Below are positions 54,077-62,993 of a stretch of DNA of 64,000 nt, one piece after another. Positions within the stretch are counted from its first letter, which is position 1. Every line of letters starts with the position of its first letter. The notes under the pieces are model-generated. The model was not told where the DNA came from and did no database searches. It worked only from the letters and a program-made list of their open reading frames with translations. Both the position numbers and the translations under genes were made by a program. The stretch covers positions 1 through 64,000 of the forward strand of contig NZ_LXKN01000032.1 of assembly GCF_001692325.1 (NCBI RefSeq), written 5' to 3'. The stretch is from Rhizobium sp. AC27/96. GTDB lineage: Bacteria; Pseudomonadota; Alphaproteobacteria; Rhizobiales; Rhizobiaceae.

Positions 54077-54469
54077 TTATCGCGCAGGCGGGCGGCCGAT
54101 ATCCGGAATTGCACAGGCCTCGCCGCCGCCGAAAAGCCGCGAGCGGGTGAGGAACCGTTTCTCACGCCCATTGTCGAGCGAGAACATGCCGCCACGGCCG
54201 GGCACGACGTCGATGATCAGTTGCGTGTGCTTCCACGCCTCGAACTGGCTGCCGCTGATATAGACAGGCACGCCGCCGATCTCGCCGAGTTTCACATCGT
54301 TGTCGCCGATCATGAACTCGTTCACCGGATAGCACATGGGCGATGAGCCATCGCAACAGCCTCCGGATTGATGGAAGAGGATATCGGGATGATCCTGCTG
54401 TATCTCGCGGATGAGGTCGAGCGCCTTGTCTGTCGCCAGTACGCGCGGCTCCGTGCCTATGTCATCCAT
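54077..54469 (-). CDS. DUF779 domain protein
   Basis: A 130-residue protein matching DUF779. The conserved segment FHQSGGCCDGSSPMCYP is rich in cysteine and could bind metal or undergo redox chemistry. SGSQFEAWKHTQLIIDVVPG and the end FLTRSRLF are also typical. DUF779 genes are often found next to AldB/ExaC-type acetaldehyde dehydrogenases, and that is the case here. The ATG at 54469 has AGGAGG at six bases. A partial terminator lies between it and the aldehyde dehydrogenase gene. Confidence 0.85.
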   Translation of the reverse strand: MDDIGTEPRVLATDKALDLIREIQQDHPDILFHQSGGCCDGSSPMCYPVNEFMIGDNDVKLGEIGGVPVYISGSQFEAWKHTQLIIDVVPGRGGMFSLDNGREKRFLTRSRLFGGGEACAIPDIGRPPAR

Positions 54470-54501
54470 GATCATCCTCCTTGATTGACCGCAATGCACG
54501 A

Positions 54502-54527
54502 AGGCCCCCAACCACAGCTGGGAGCCT
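54502..54527 (-). terminator. Hairpin between aldehyde dehydrogenase and DUF779 genes
   Basis: On the minus strand AGGCTCCCA pairs with TGGGGGCCT with one wobble. With no long T run, it may reduce rather than stop transcription into the DUF779 gene. Confidence 0.55.
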
Positions 54528-54548
54528 CATTGGCTTCATTGGGAGGTC

Positions 54549-56057
54549 TCAGAAGAACCCGAGCGCCTTCGGGCTGTAGCTCACCAGCATGTTCTTGGTC
54601 TGCTGGTAGTGATCGAGCATCATCTTGTGCGTCTCGCGCCCGATGCCGGATTGCTTGTAGCCGCCGAAGGCCGCATGGGCCGGATAGGCGTGGTAGCAAT
54701 TCGTCCAGACGCGACCCGCCTGGATCTCGCGGCCGAAGCGATAGGCGCGATTGCCGTCACGCGTCCAGACACCGGCACCGAGGCCGTAGAGCGTATCATT
54801 GGCGATTTCGAGCGCTTCCTTTTCGTCCTTGAAGGTCGTCACCGAAACCACCGGGCCGAAGATCTCTTCCTGGAACACACGCATCTTGTTGTGCCCCCTG
54901 AAGATCGTCGGCTTGATGTAGTAGCCGCTCGACAGCTCGCCGCCGAGATCGGCGCGCGCGCCGCCCGTCAGCACTTCCGCGCCTTCCTGCTTGCCGATAT
55001 CGAGATAGGAGAGGATCTTCTCCATTTGCTCGCTCGAAGCCTGGGCACCGATCATCGTTGCGGAATCGAGCGGGTTGCCCTGCTTGATCGCTTCCACACG
55101 CTTGATCGCCTTTTCCATGAAGCGGTCGTAAACCGATTCCTGGATCAGCGCGCGGCTGGGGCATGTGCAGACTTCACCCTGGTTAAGGGCGAACATTGCG
55201 AAGCCTTCGAGCGCCTTGTCGAGGAAATCATCGTCCTCGGCCGCAACGTCGGCAAAGAAGATGTTCGGCGACTTGCCGCCAAGCTCAAGCGTGACGGGGA
55301 TCAGATTCTGGCTGGCATATTGCATGATCAGCCGGCCGGTCGTCGTTTCGCCGGTAAAGGCGATCTTGGCAACGCGCGGGCTGGTGGCAAGCGGCTTGCC
55401 GGCCTCGAGGCCAAAGCCGTTGACGATGTTGAGAACGCCCGGCGGCAGGAGATCGCCCACCAGCTCGGCCCAGACCAGCAGCGAAGCCGGCGTCTGTTCG
55501 GCAGGCTTGATGACGACGCAATTACCGGCCGCAAGTGCCGGCGCAAGCTTCCAGGCGGCCATCAGGATCGGAAAGTTCCACGGAATGATCTGCCCGACGA
55601 CACCAAGCGGCTCATGGAAATGATAGGCGACGGTGTCATGGTCGATCTCGCCGATCGAACCTTCCTGCGCGCGGATGCAGGAGGCGAAATAGCGGAAGTG
55701 ATCGATGGCAAGCGGAATGTCGGCGGCCATGGTCTCGCGGATCGGCTTGCCATTATCCCAGCTTTCCGCCTGCGCCAGCACCTCCAGCTTGTCCTCCATT
55801 CGCTGGGCGATCTTCATCAGGATATTGGAGCGCTCGGCGACGGAGGTCCTGCCCCATTTGTCCTTTGCCGCATGGGCGGCATCGAGCGCGGCGTTGATGT
55901 CCTTTTCGTCGGAGCGCGGTATTTCGCAGATCTTGCCACCGGTGATCGGTGTGAGGTTGTCGAAATATTTGCCGCCGATCGGTTCGCGCCATTGGCCACC
56001 GATGTAATTGCCATATTTCAACTTGAACGGAGATTCGACGATCTTCTGATGCAGCAT
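54549..56057 (-). CDS. Aldehyde dehydrogenase (AldB/ExaC-like)
   Basis: A 502-residue NAD(P)-dependent aldehyde dehydrogenase. The catalytic glutamate lies in LELGGKSPN and the cysteine in NQGEVCTCPS. WNFPILMAAWKLAPALAAGN is the cofactor-binding region. The C-terminus includes GRVWTNCYHAYPAHAAFGGY, typical of acetaldehyde dehydrogenases of the AldB/ExaC group. It oxidises acetaldehyde or similar aldehydes to acids. The start at 56057 has GGGAGGA upstream. It forms a locus with the DUF779 gene and the GAF-Fis regulator, and a palindrome at 56164-56181 suits an activator site for its promoter. Confidence 0.93.
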   Translation of the reverse strand: MLHQKIVESPFKLKYGNYIGGQWREPIGGKYFDNLTPITGGKICEIPRSDEKDINAALDAAHAAKDKWGRTSVAERSNILMKIAQRMEDKLEVLAQAESWDNGKPIRETMAADIPLAIDHFRYFASCIRAQEGSIGEIDHDTVAYHFHEPLGVVGQIIPWNFPILMAAWKLAPALAAGNCVVIKPAEQTPASLLVWAELVGDLLPPGVLNIVNGFGLEAGKPLATSPRVAKIAFTGETTTGRLIMQYASQNLIPVTLELGGKSPNIFFADVAAEDDDFLDKALEGFAMFALNQGEVCTCPSRALIQESVYDRFMEKAIKRVEAIKQGNPLDSATMIGAQASSEQMEKILSYLDIGKQEGAEVLTGGARADLGGELSSGYYIKPTIFRGHNKMRVFQEEIFGPVVSVTTFKDEKEALEIANDTLYGLGAGVWTRDGNRAYRFGREIQAGRVWTNCYHAYPAHAAFGGYKQSGIGRETHKMMLDHYQQTKNMLVSYSPKALGFF

Positions 56058-56163
56058 GCCATCCTCCCTTGGTCGGCAGGTCCGGGATAGGGACCCAATG
56101 GGAGAAATCTGCGTCCATCCTCTTTTTCTGGGTAGTGTTGGCGACCAATACCGCAGCGCACAG

Positions 56164-56181
56164 TGTCGCAACTCTGCGACA
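56164..56181. promoter_or_regulatory. Palindrome, probable activator site for the aldehyde dehydrogenase promoter
   Basis: TGTCGCA-ACTC-TGCGACA is a perfect inverted repeat 107 bases upstream of the aldehyde dehydrogenase start and just downstream of the regulator gene. The position and form fit binding by a Fis-type HTH activator. Confidence 0.6.
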
Positions 56182-56213
56182 GCTGCGCCAGACAAATGCC
56201 GATCACGGGCAAA

Positions 56214-57167
56214 TCAATGCAAATTGAGGCGTTTCATCTTCCGATGCAGCGTCGAGCGGCTCATGCCGAGCGCCATTGCTGCCTGCGAGACATTGCCGTC
56301 CGCGCGCGAAAGCGCACGCAACAACGCGGCGCGCTCGGCCTCCTGCAGGTCTTCGCCCACCCCTCCTTGCTGCTCGCGCAACACGTCCGAGGCGGGAATC
56401 CCGGCGGCAATGCGATGATCGTCCAGCTTCAATGCCAGACGGGCCGCCTTGGTCGCCCCGAGCACGAGATCATTACGATCGACGGCCAGAAGCGCCGATG
56501 TGGACGCCGTATCCGTGGGAACCATGACAAAGCGGGCACCGGCGAAGGCGCTCCTGAACAGGTTTAGCTCGATACGCAGCGCCGCATCGCGAACGGTCTG
56601 TGAGAGGATCGCCAAAGTCACATCGTTGACGTCATCACGGCAGGTGGAAATGTCGAGCGCTCCGGCCAATTGCCCACGATGATCCCGGATCGGCGCGGTC
56701 GTGCAGCTCAGGTCGATATTGGCGCAGAGAAAGTGCTGATCGCGGAAAATCGCCACGGCCCGATCATCCGCCAAGGCTGTGCCGATGCCGTTGGTGCCCA
56801 TGCTTGCCTCGGTCCAGATCGTGCCTGTCCATAGACCGAGGTCATGAAACTCCTTGTCGTCTCCAACCGCGCCGCGGCGCTCGAGCGCTATGCCGTCCCG
56901 GTCGGTGAGCAGCAGGCAGCATCCAGCCTTGCCGACTGTGAGAAAGAGGCGATCCAGCTCGTTGGAAGCTTCCGCAATCAGGCGCTCGGAGCGCTCCATG
57001 GCAGCCGCGAATTCCTGGCCCGTCAGCCGCATTGGCAAACGTTTCTCTTCCGGTGCGAGACGGTGCATCGTCATGCAACGGCGCCAGGAGGCGACGACCG
57101 AAGAACTGGCCGCGGCCGATTGTGCTGACGCGTAGACCTGATCCGCATGCGCGGAATATTCGTGCAT
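56214..57167 (-). CDS. GAF-domain, Fis-type HTH regulator lacking the AAA+ domain (AcoR-like)
   Basis: A 317-residue regulator. The N-terminal part resembles AcoR/EutR activators: SSVVASWRRC, then a GAF domain (about 75-220) with WTEASMGTNGIGTAL and FLCANIDLSCTTAPIRDHRG. The C-terminus has a Fis/NtrC-type HTH: ERAALLRALSRADGNVSQAA and SRSTLHRKMKRLNLH. The central sigma-54-interacting AAA+ module of true AcoR is missing; the junction is continuous in frame, so this is a natural short form. It lies upstream of the aldehyde dehydrogenase gene, and a palindrome sits between them. It probably senses an alcohol or aldehyde. Confidence 0.83.
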   Translation of the reverse strand: MHEYSAHADQVYASAQSAAASSSVVASWRRCMTMHRLAPEEKRLPMRLTGQEFAAAMERSERLIAEASNELDRLFLTVGKAGCCLLLTDRDGIALERRGAVGDDKEFHDLGLWTGTIWTEASMGTNGIGTALADDRAVAIFRDQHFLCANIDLSCTTAPIRDHRGQLAGALDISTCRDDVNDVTLAILSQTVRDAALRIELNLFRSAFAGARFVMVPTDTASTSALLAVDRNDLVLGATKAARLALKLDDHRIAAGIPASDVLREQQGGVGEDLQEAERAALLRALSRADGNVSQAAMALGMSRSTLHRKMKRLNLH

Positions 57168-57616
57168 CTGGCTCCTCCCACCGAACGCAACATCGATTGT
57201 CGCTAAAAAAGCCATGTAACGCAATCCTTCGCTGGCTCTTTTGGCGTCTACGAGCTGTCTCACCCGCCATCCTCTTGGCAATTCATCCCTTTTCAACCTC
57301 GCCGCAGCCGAGCTTTCAAGCGGGATGACCTCGATATCGAGCATTGCTGCCTAATGAAGGGCAATGTTGCGCTCCGATTGGCGAATTCTGGCACTCCGAT
57401 CCGCTGCGTCATGCACAGGCAATGTCGGAGTTCCCTAACAACCCGAATGCAATGCGGCTGCCCTTTCAGGCGGTTGTCAGCGTGTCGTTGTAGCAGTGAC
57501 AGCGTGAGAAGACGGAACCCGAGACACAGCTTGATGAAGGCCAGACCCACCAGCGAACTTATTGCCCGCCACGGGCAACTGGCCTTCCACCCGTGCTCCA
57601 GCATGGTTCTCAGCCC
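57168..57616. other. Intergenic region of 449 bases without a recognised gene
   Basis: This gap lies between the divergent regulator and phosphatase genes. Open frames of up to about 100 codons exist on both strands (57293-57604 minus, 57354-57620 plus), but they are rich in Arg, Cys and Ser, have no convincing ribosome sites and match nothing I recognise. It presumably contains both promoters. Confidence 0.5.
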
Positions 57617-58531
57617 ATGAGGGAAACATCAGCAGATATTGCCAGCACCTGCCGTGCCCGCCTGGTCAACGGCATCAGACGCTTCTTCGACGCGCCGACG
57701 CTCCCGCCTCCGGCCAACCGCGCCCTCCTTGAGCGCCCGATTGCGATCATCCTCATCTTCCTCGCCCTGTCTCTGCTTGTGATGATGACCGCCGATTACC
57801 CCTTGGGCGTCTGGATGAAAGCGTTTCCGCACCAGCTGCGCGGAGCGGCAAAATGGATCAGCAGCTTCGGCACCGGCCTTCTTGTCCTGTCATTCAGCGG
57901 CGCCCTTTTGGTATTCGCCGTCCTCGCGCCGGCGCATAAGTTGCGGAAATCCGCGCGGACAGGCACCGATCTCATCGCAACCGCCGCCGCCTTCATTTTC
58001 CTCTCCGTCGCCGGCGGCGGCCTGGTCGCTTCGCTGCTCAAGAACACCATCGGCCGCGCCCGGCCGGAACTCCTGCAAACGAATGGCGCGTTCTATTTTC
58101 GGCCTTTCACCTTTCACGCGGACTTTGCGTCCTTTCCATCCGGACATTCGGCAACGGCAGGCGCCATGGCAATGTCGCTGGCGCTGGTCTTTCCCCGTCT
58201 GCGCCCGGTCTTCATGCCGGCCGGCGTCCTGATCTGCCTGTCGCGCCAATGGGTCGGCGCGCACTGGGCAAGCGATACCCTGATGGGCTGGGGCGTCGGA
58301 ATAGCATTTGCCCTGTGGCTTGCCCATGTCTTCGCCCGCCGCCAGCTCCTGTTCACCTACGGCTCCGACGGGCATCTATGTCTTGGGGAACGGTACAGGA
58401 CCGTGCCCATGACCCTGCGCGCATTGCTGCGGGGAAGGCTCATGAGAGAGACGAAGCTGGAAGCAGCAGTCGAGAAAGCATGTCCCGCGAAGTCCAACCT
58501 TCCATCCCGGGCAATGGAAACGCAATCCTGA
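57617..58531 (+). CDS. PAP2 family membrane phosphatase
   Basis: A 304-residue membrane protein with six predicted helices. The three PAP2 motifs are present: KNTIGRARPE, FPSGHSA and SRQWVGAHWASD. Members dephosphorylate lipid phosphates such as phosphatidic acid, undecaprenyl diphosphate, phosphatidylglycerol phosphate or lipid A; the LpxE branch occurs in rhizobia. Specificity cannot be told here. It has a 40-residue polar N-terminal segment and a 50-residue polar tail. The ATG at 57617 is preferred over a GTG at 57593. It is probably monocistronic. Confidence 0.85.
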   Translation: MRETSADIASTCRARLVNGIRRFFDAPTLPPPANRALLERPIAIILIFLALSLLVMMTADYPLGVWMKAFPHQLRGAAKWISSFGTGLLVLSFSGALLVFAVLAPAHKLRKSARTGTDLIATAAAFIFLSVAGGGLVASLLKNTIGRARPELLQTNGAFYFRPFTFHADFASFPSGHSATAGAMAMSLALVFPRLRPVFMPAGVLICLSRQWVGAHWASDTLMGWGVGIAFALWLAHVFARRQLLFTYGSDGHLCLGERYRTVPMTLRALLRGRLMRETKLEAAVEKACPAKSNLPSRAMETQS

Positions 58532-58712
58532 TCGCAGTTCGTTTGAAGCACCTCCGATGATCCGGCCATGACCACAGGCCGTTACTCGCTTTCCGGTCGC
58601 GCCCGTGCCTCCATCGACAATCGAATGAAAATCTGAAGAGCCAGCGACGGATTTGCCGGTCGCAGCCGTTCAAGTGCTGAAGGGATAATAATCAAGCTCT
58701 TTAGAGGACATC

Positions 58713-58967
58713 ATGAGAAAGATTACCTTGCTGGCCCTTGCGGCCGCAGCCTGCTTCGCAACGATCTCGCAAGCCGAAGCCGCCGATGGATGCGGCTACG
58801 GCTTCCATCGCGGCCCCTATGGCTATTGCCACCCCAACGGCCGGCCTGTCGTCGTCGTGCCCGTTGGCCCGGCCTATGGCGCCTTCTATCCGGGACGCGG
58901 CTATTGGGATGGACATCGCTACTGGGTACACCGTGAGTGGTGGCACGGCGGCTGGCGCTATCGCTAA
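58713..58967 (+). CDS. GCG_CRPN-type small secreted protein
   Basis: An 84-residue exported protein. The signal peptide is MRKITLLALAAAACFATISQ with cleavage near AEAAD. The mature part begins GCGYGFHRGPYGYCHPNG, the GCG_CRPN prefix motif, and is rich in Gly, Tyr, Trp and Arg to the end (HGGWRYR). Such proteins are common in rhizobia and other alphaproteobacteria; their function is unknown, but they are predicted to be surface-associated. A GAGGA site precedes the ATG. Confidence 0.82.
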   Translation: MRKITLLALAAAACFATISQAEAADGCGYGFHRGPYGYCHPNGRPVVVVPVGPAYGAFYPGRGYWDGHRYWVHREWWHGGWRYR

Positions 58968-59167
58968 GCCCAACATCCGGCCCGATCGTCGCGATCGGGT
59001 CGGATCTATTCCGCAGATAGGTAGAGCATCGGTCTCTTCGCACCATCATGATCCGCATCACACGCTTTTGTAGGCTCGCGAGCAGCCCCTTGTGATCCCG
59101 CAATTGACGCGTGGCGCGCAGCCGGGCAAAGCTATCGGAGAACTACCGCAGGAACTCCGACGCCCTC

Positions 59168-59587
59168 ATGAGCGACAGCAATAGCAGCCAATATCAAGGC
59201 CCCATCATCGTATTCGATGCCATGTGTGTTCTCTGCTCGGCCAACGCCCAGTTCGTGCTCCGCCATGACCGCATCGGCCGCTTTCGTCTCGCCTCCATGC
59301 AGGATGAAACCGGAACCGGGCTTTATCGGCGTTTCGGCATCGACCCCGCCGATCCGGACAGCATGATCGTCGTTGACGGTGCGCAGGTGCTGCGAGACAG
59401 CGACGCGATACTTGGCATCTATGCCGGCCTCGGCTGGCCCTGGAAAGCATTCTCCCTGCTGCGCTTTGTCCCGAAGGGGCTACGCGATCCCGCCTATCGC
59501 TGGCTGGCCCGCAATCGCTACCGCATCTTCGGCAAGCGCGAGACCTGCTGGCTGCCGACGCCTGAGCAGGCGGACCGCATCCTTTGA
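59168..59587 (+). CDS. DCC family thiol-disulfide oxidoreductase-like protein (DUF393)
   Basis: A 139-residue protein of the DCC family. The motif FDAMCVLCSAN at about residues 17-27 has the paired cysteines that define the group. It has a short hydrophobic section later (LGIYAGLGWPWKAFSLLRF) and ends with a basic stretch. DCC proteins are predicted thioredoxin-like redox proteins of unknown substrate. The ATG at 59168 is preferred, but the ribosome site is weak. It overlaps the next gene (SDR-DUF4166) by four bases, so the two are translationally coupled. Confidence 0.82.
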   Translation: MSDSNSSQYQGPIIVFDAMCVLCSANAQFVLRHDRIGRFRLASMQDETGTGLYRRFGIDPADPDSMIVVDGAQVLRDSDAILGIYAGLGWPWKAFSLLRFVPKGLRDPAYRWLARNRYRIFGKRETCWLPTPEQADRIL

Positions 59588-61209
59588 AGAAAGTCCTCGT
59601 TCTCGGCGGCTATGGCGGCTTCGGTTCGCGCCTGTCACGACGGCTGGCCAGCGATGGTTTCGAGGTTCTGGTTGCCGGCCGAAATTCTGAGGCGGCAGAG
59701 GCCCTGGCCCGTCAGTTGCCGAATGCAACTGCACTGCGCGCCGACCGCAATGGTAACATGACGGCCATCCTCAACGAGCACAGGCCATTTCTGCTCGTCG
59801 ATGCCGCAGGGCCATTTCAGCAGAGCGACTACCGGGTTGCAGAAGCCTGCATCGCTGCGGGTGTCCACTATATCGACCTCGCCGATGCCCGCGAATTCGT
59901 CGGCGCTATCGGCAAGCTTGATGAACGAGCCCGGGCGGCCGGGATCTGCATCATCTCAGGTGCATCAAGCGTGCCCGCTTTGTCCAGCGCCGTTGTCGCC
60001 GACCTCACTCACGACATGGACGAGATCCGTTCGATCGAGATGTCTATCGGCGCTTCCAACCGCGCAACGGCGGGGGTCTCGGTCGCATCCGCGATCTTGA
60101 GCTATGTCGGCAAGCCGGTGCGTGTGTGGCGCGGCCGGCGCTGGCAGGAAAAGACCGGCTGGCACATGCTAAAGCGGGAAACCTACGCCATTTCCGGGCG
60201 GCCGAGCTTGCAGCGACTGGTCGCGCTCGCCGACGTGCCGGATCACGATCTGCTGGTCAACCACGTAAAAGGACGGCCGAGCGTCATCTTCCGGGCCGGA
60301 CCGGAATTTGCCTTCCAGACCTTGGCATTGTGGCTGCTATCCTGGCCGGTTACTTGGGGTTACATCGCATCGCTGCGCGGATTTGGGCGTCTCCTTCTGC
60401 CGCTTCAGGGTCTTACAGCGCGGTTAGGCACCGCACGTTCGGCTGTCACGATAGAGGCAAAAGGGATTGCGCACGGCGCGATGAAGGCCCGTCGCTGGAC
60501 GTTGATTGCCGAGAATGGCGATGGCGTGGAAATCCCGACCCTTCCCGCGCAATTGCTGACGCGCGCCTTGCGAGACGGCCGGCTTTCGCCCGGCGCCCGG
60601 TATGCCGGCGGTCTCTCGCAGCTTGCCGAGTTCCGTGAACTGTTTCAGGCATTGGCCACCACCGACGAAACGAGGGAAATGTCCTATACCCCGCTTTATC
60701 GGCGCGTCATGGGTCAGACTTTCCCTCTCCTGTCGCAGCCGGTACGTGCCATGCATGAAGTCTTCGGCGACGGCGGGGCGGAGGGTGAAGCAGTCGTCAG
60801 CCGTGGGGCCTCCCTTGCCGCCCGCCTGGTCGCCAAACTGTTCGGATTTCCCCCAGAGGGAATTCATCCTCTGCATGTCTCCTTCGAGGAAGAGAGCGGC
60901 ACCGAGTGCTGGACCCGCGACTTTTCGGGATTGCGTTTTTCCCGTTGCTTGAGCGAGGACAAGGGTCATCTCGTCGAGCGCTTCGGCCCGCTTCGCTTCG
61001 CATTCGATCTCCTCCCGCGCGGCAACGGGCTTAGCATGGAGATCCGCGGATGGTCATTTCTTGGCGTTCCTCTGCCGCTCTTTCTTGCGCCGCGCAGTAC
61101 GGCCTATGAATGGTCGGAGAGCGATCGTTTCCACTTCGATGTCTCGATCGCCCTGCCTGTTCTCGGCTTGATCGTCCACTATCGCGGCTGGTTACAGCAA
61201 GTCGATTGA
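59584..61209 (+). CDS. Saccharopine dehydrogenase-like NAD(P)-binding protein fused to DUF4166
   Basis: A 541-residue two-part protein. The N-terminal half (about 1-230) starts KKVLVLGGYGGFGSRLSRRL, a GxxGxG Rossmann motif, followed by ILNEHRPFLLVDAAGPFQ, typical of saccharopine dehydrogenase-like SDR proteins. The C-terminal half (about 360-540) matches DUF4166 with blocks MGQTFPLLSQPVRAMH, WTRDFSGLRF and RSTAYEWSESDRFHFDV. Start is TTG at 59584, overlapping the DCC stop. The substrate is unknown; DUF4166 may be a lipid or steroid-binding domain. DCC and SDR-DUF4166 are often neighbours in rhizobia, as far as I recall. Confidence 0.82.
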   Translation: MKKVLVLGGYGGFGSRLSRRLASDGFEVLVAGRNSEAAEALARQLPNATALRADRNGNMTAILNEHRPFLLVDAAGPFQQSDYRVAEACIAAGVHYIDLADAREFVGAIGKLDERARAAGICIISGASSVPALSSAVVADLTHDMDEIRSIEMSIGASNRATAGVSVASAILSYVGKPVRVWRGRRWQEKTGWHMLKRETYAISGRPSLQRLVALADVPDHDLLVNHVKGRPSVIFRAGPEFAFQTLALWLLSWPVTWGYIASLRGFGRLLLPLQGLTARLGTARSAVTIEAKGIAHGAMKARRWTLIAENGDGVEIPTLPAQLLTRALRDGRLSPGARYAGGLSQLAEFRELFQALATTDETREMSYTPLYRRVMGQTFPLLSQPVRAMHEVFGDGGAEGEAVVSRGASLAARLVAKLFGFPPEGIHPLHVSFEEESGTECWTRDFSGLRFSRCLSEDKGHLVERFGPLRFAFDLLPRGNGLSMEIRGWSFLGVPLPLFLAPRSTAYEWSESDRFHFDVSIALPVLGLIVHYRGWLQQVD

Positions 61210-61288
61210 TCCGGCACCTGCTACCGCTGCATGACGATTGCCGCTACCGGCCGGTTTCTCGATCGATAGCGAACGATGCCAATCGTCG

Positions 61289-62962
61289 TCACTCGGCCGC
61301 GCTTGCTGCGTTGAGGACCGCCTTGACCGTTGCCGTGGCAACGTCGTCGTCTATGCCGACGCCGAAGACCTGCCTGCCGTCCGGCCGGGCGCATTGGAGA
61401 TAGGCGGCTGCCTTTGCGTCCGTCCCGCGACGAAGCGCGTGCTCCTGATAGTCGATGACGCTCAACTCCACGCCAAAGGCTTCAGCAAGCGCCGCCAGCA
61501 CCGCTGAGACGAGACCATTGCCGCGACCTGCTATGGCAATCTCTCGATCCCGATGGCGGATGCGGCCGGTGAAGATGCGTTCCGACCCGGAGCCTCGGCG
61601 AAAACCGCCTTCATAATCCACAAGCGTGAAGCTGCCGGTATCATCGAGGCGATAGGCGCGGACGAATTCCGCCCAGATATCCTCGGCGGTCAGCTCCCGC
61701 TTGGTTTTATCGGCGAGAAGCTGCACGTGCCGGCTGAAATCGACCTGCATGGCGCGCGGCAATTTCAGGCCCTTGTCCTGTTCGATGACCCAGGCAATGC
61801 CGCCCTTGCCCGACTGGCTGTTGACGCGGATGACCGCTTCGTAGCTCTCGCCGATATCGGCGGGATCGACCGGCAGATAGGGCATTTCCCAAATGCCGTC
61901 GTTGCGGCGTTCGTGGGCGGCAAACCCTTTGCGGATGGCATCCTGGTGCGAGCCCGAGAAGGCCGTGTGCACCAATTCACCCGCATAGGGATGACGCGGA
62001 TGAACGGGCAGGCCGTTGCAATATTCCACCGTGCCCACAACCTCGCGGATCGAAGGAAAATAAAGCTCGGGGTCGATGCCCTGCGTGTAGAGGTTCATCG
62101 CCAGCGTCACCAGATCGACATTTCCGGTGCGTTCGCCATTGCCGAAGAGGCAGCCCTCCACGCGGTCGGCGCCGGCAAGCAGGGCCTGTTCCGCAGAGGC
62201 CACCGCCGTGCCTCGGTCATTATGCGGATGGACGCTGATGACGACGGCGTCTCGGCGCGAGATATTGCGGCAAAACCATTCGATCTGGTCGGCATAGACG
62301 TTCGGCATCGCCACCTCGACCGTGGCGGGCAGGTTGAGGATGGCCGGGCGATCCACTGTCGGCTGCCAGACGTCGAGAACGCGCTCGCAAATCTCAAGCG
62401 CGAAATCCGGCTCGGTGAAGCAGAAGGTTTCAGGCGAATATTCGAAGGTCCAGTCGGTATCCGGCTGCTTGAGGCTCTCCTCCAGCATCGCTGTCACGCC
62501 GCTGACGGCGAGATCGACGATCTCGTGCCGCTCCATGCCGAAAACCACGCGGCGGAAGAGCGGCGCGGTGGCGTTGTAGAGATGAACGATGGCCTTGCGG
62601 GCGCCAATCAGGGATCCAAAGGTGCGGGCGATGAGATCGCTGCGTGACTGGGTCAGCACCTGGATCGCAACATCCTCGGGAATCCGATCTTCCTCGATCA
62701 AGGCGCGGACGAAATCGAACTCGATCTGCGAGGCCGACGGAAAAGCGACTTCGATTTCCTTGAAGCCGGAGGCGAGCAGCATGTCGTAGAAGCGCAGCTT
62801 GCGCTCGACATCCATCGGATTGGCAAGTGCCTGATTGCCATCGCGCAGATCCGTGGACAGCCAGCGCGGCGCCTTGGCGAGCCGTCTGCTCGGCCATTGC
62901 CGATCAGGCAATTCGATGGGTGAGATAAAGGGGCGATATTTGGTCTCGGGATTCTTCAACAT
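61289..62962 (-). CDS. leuA: 2-isopropylmalate synthase (LeuA type 2)
   Basis: A 557-residue enzyme that condenses 2-oxoisovalerate with acetyl-CoA, the first step of leucine synthesis. The barrel starts with STDLRDGNQAL (metal-binding Asp) and includes SVHPHNDRGTAVA with metal-binding histidines. The C-terminal leucine-binding regulatory domain spans about 430-557. The layout YRPFISPIELPDRQWPSRRL at the start is typical of the longer alpha-IPMS form. No other leucine genes are adjacent, which is normal in rhizobia. Its leader (62963-63231) may contain an attenuator. Confidence 0.93.
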   Translation of the reverse strand: MLKNPETKYRPFISPIELPDRQWPSRRLAKAPRWLSTDLRDGNQALANPMDVERKLRFYDMLLASGFKEIEVAFPSASQIEFDFVRALIEEDRIPEDVAIQVLTQSRSDLIARTFGSLIGARKAIVHLYNATAPLFRRVVFGMERHEIVDLAVSGVTAMLEESLKQPDTDWTFEYSPETFCFTEPDFALEICERVLDVWQPTVDRPAILNLPATVEVAMPNVYADQIEWFCRNISRRDAVVISVHPHNDRGTAVASAEQALLAGADRVEGCLFGNGERTGNVDLVTLAMNLYTQGIDPELYFPSIREVVGTVEYCNGLPVHPRHPYAGELVHTAFSGSHQDAIRKGFAAHERRNDGIWEMPYLPVDPADIGESYEAVIRVNSQSGKGGIAWVIEQDKGLKLPRAMQVDFSRHVQLLADKTKRELTAEDIWAEFVRAYRLDDTGSFTLVDYEGGFRRGSGSERIFTGRIRHRDREIAIAGRGNGLVSAVLAALAEAFGVELSVIDYQEHALRRGTDAKAAAYLQCARPDGRQVFGVGIDDDVATATVKAVLNAASAAE

Positions 62963-62993
62963 GATCCGTTCCGTTGCGTGCTGGTATTTTGGG

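Noticed and set aside
56164..56200. Sigma-54 promoter-like GG/GC spacing on the minus strand near the aldehyde dehydrogenase promoter
   Set aside because: The match to the -24/-12 pattern is weak, it overlaps the palindrome, and the adjacent regulator lacks the AAA+ domain needed for sigma-54 activation.
57293..57620. Overlapping frames of about 90 to 100 codons in the gap before the PAP2 gene
   Set aside because: No ribosome site, unusual amino acid content and no family resemblance on either strand.
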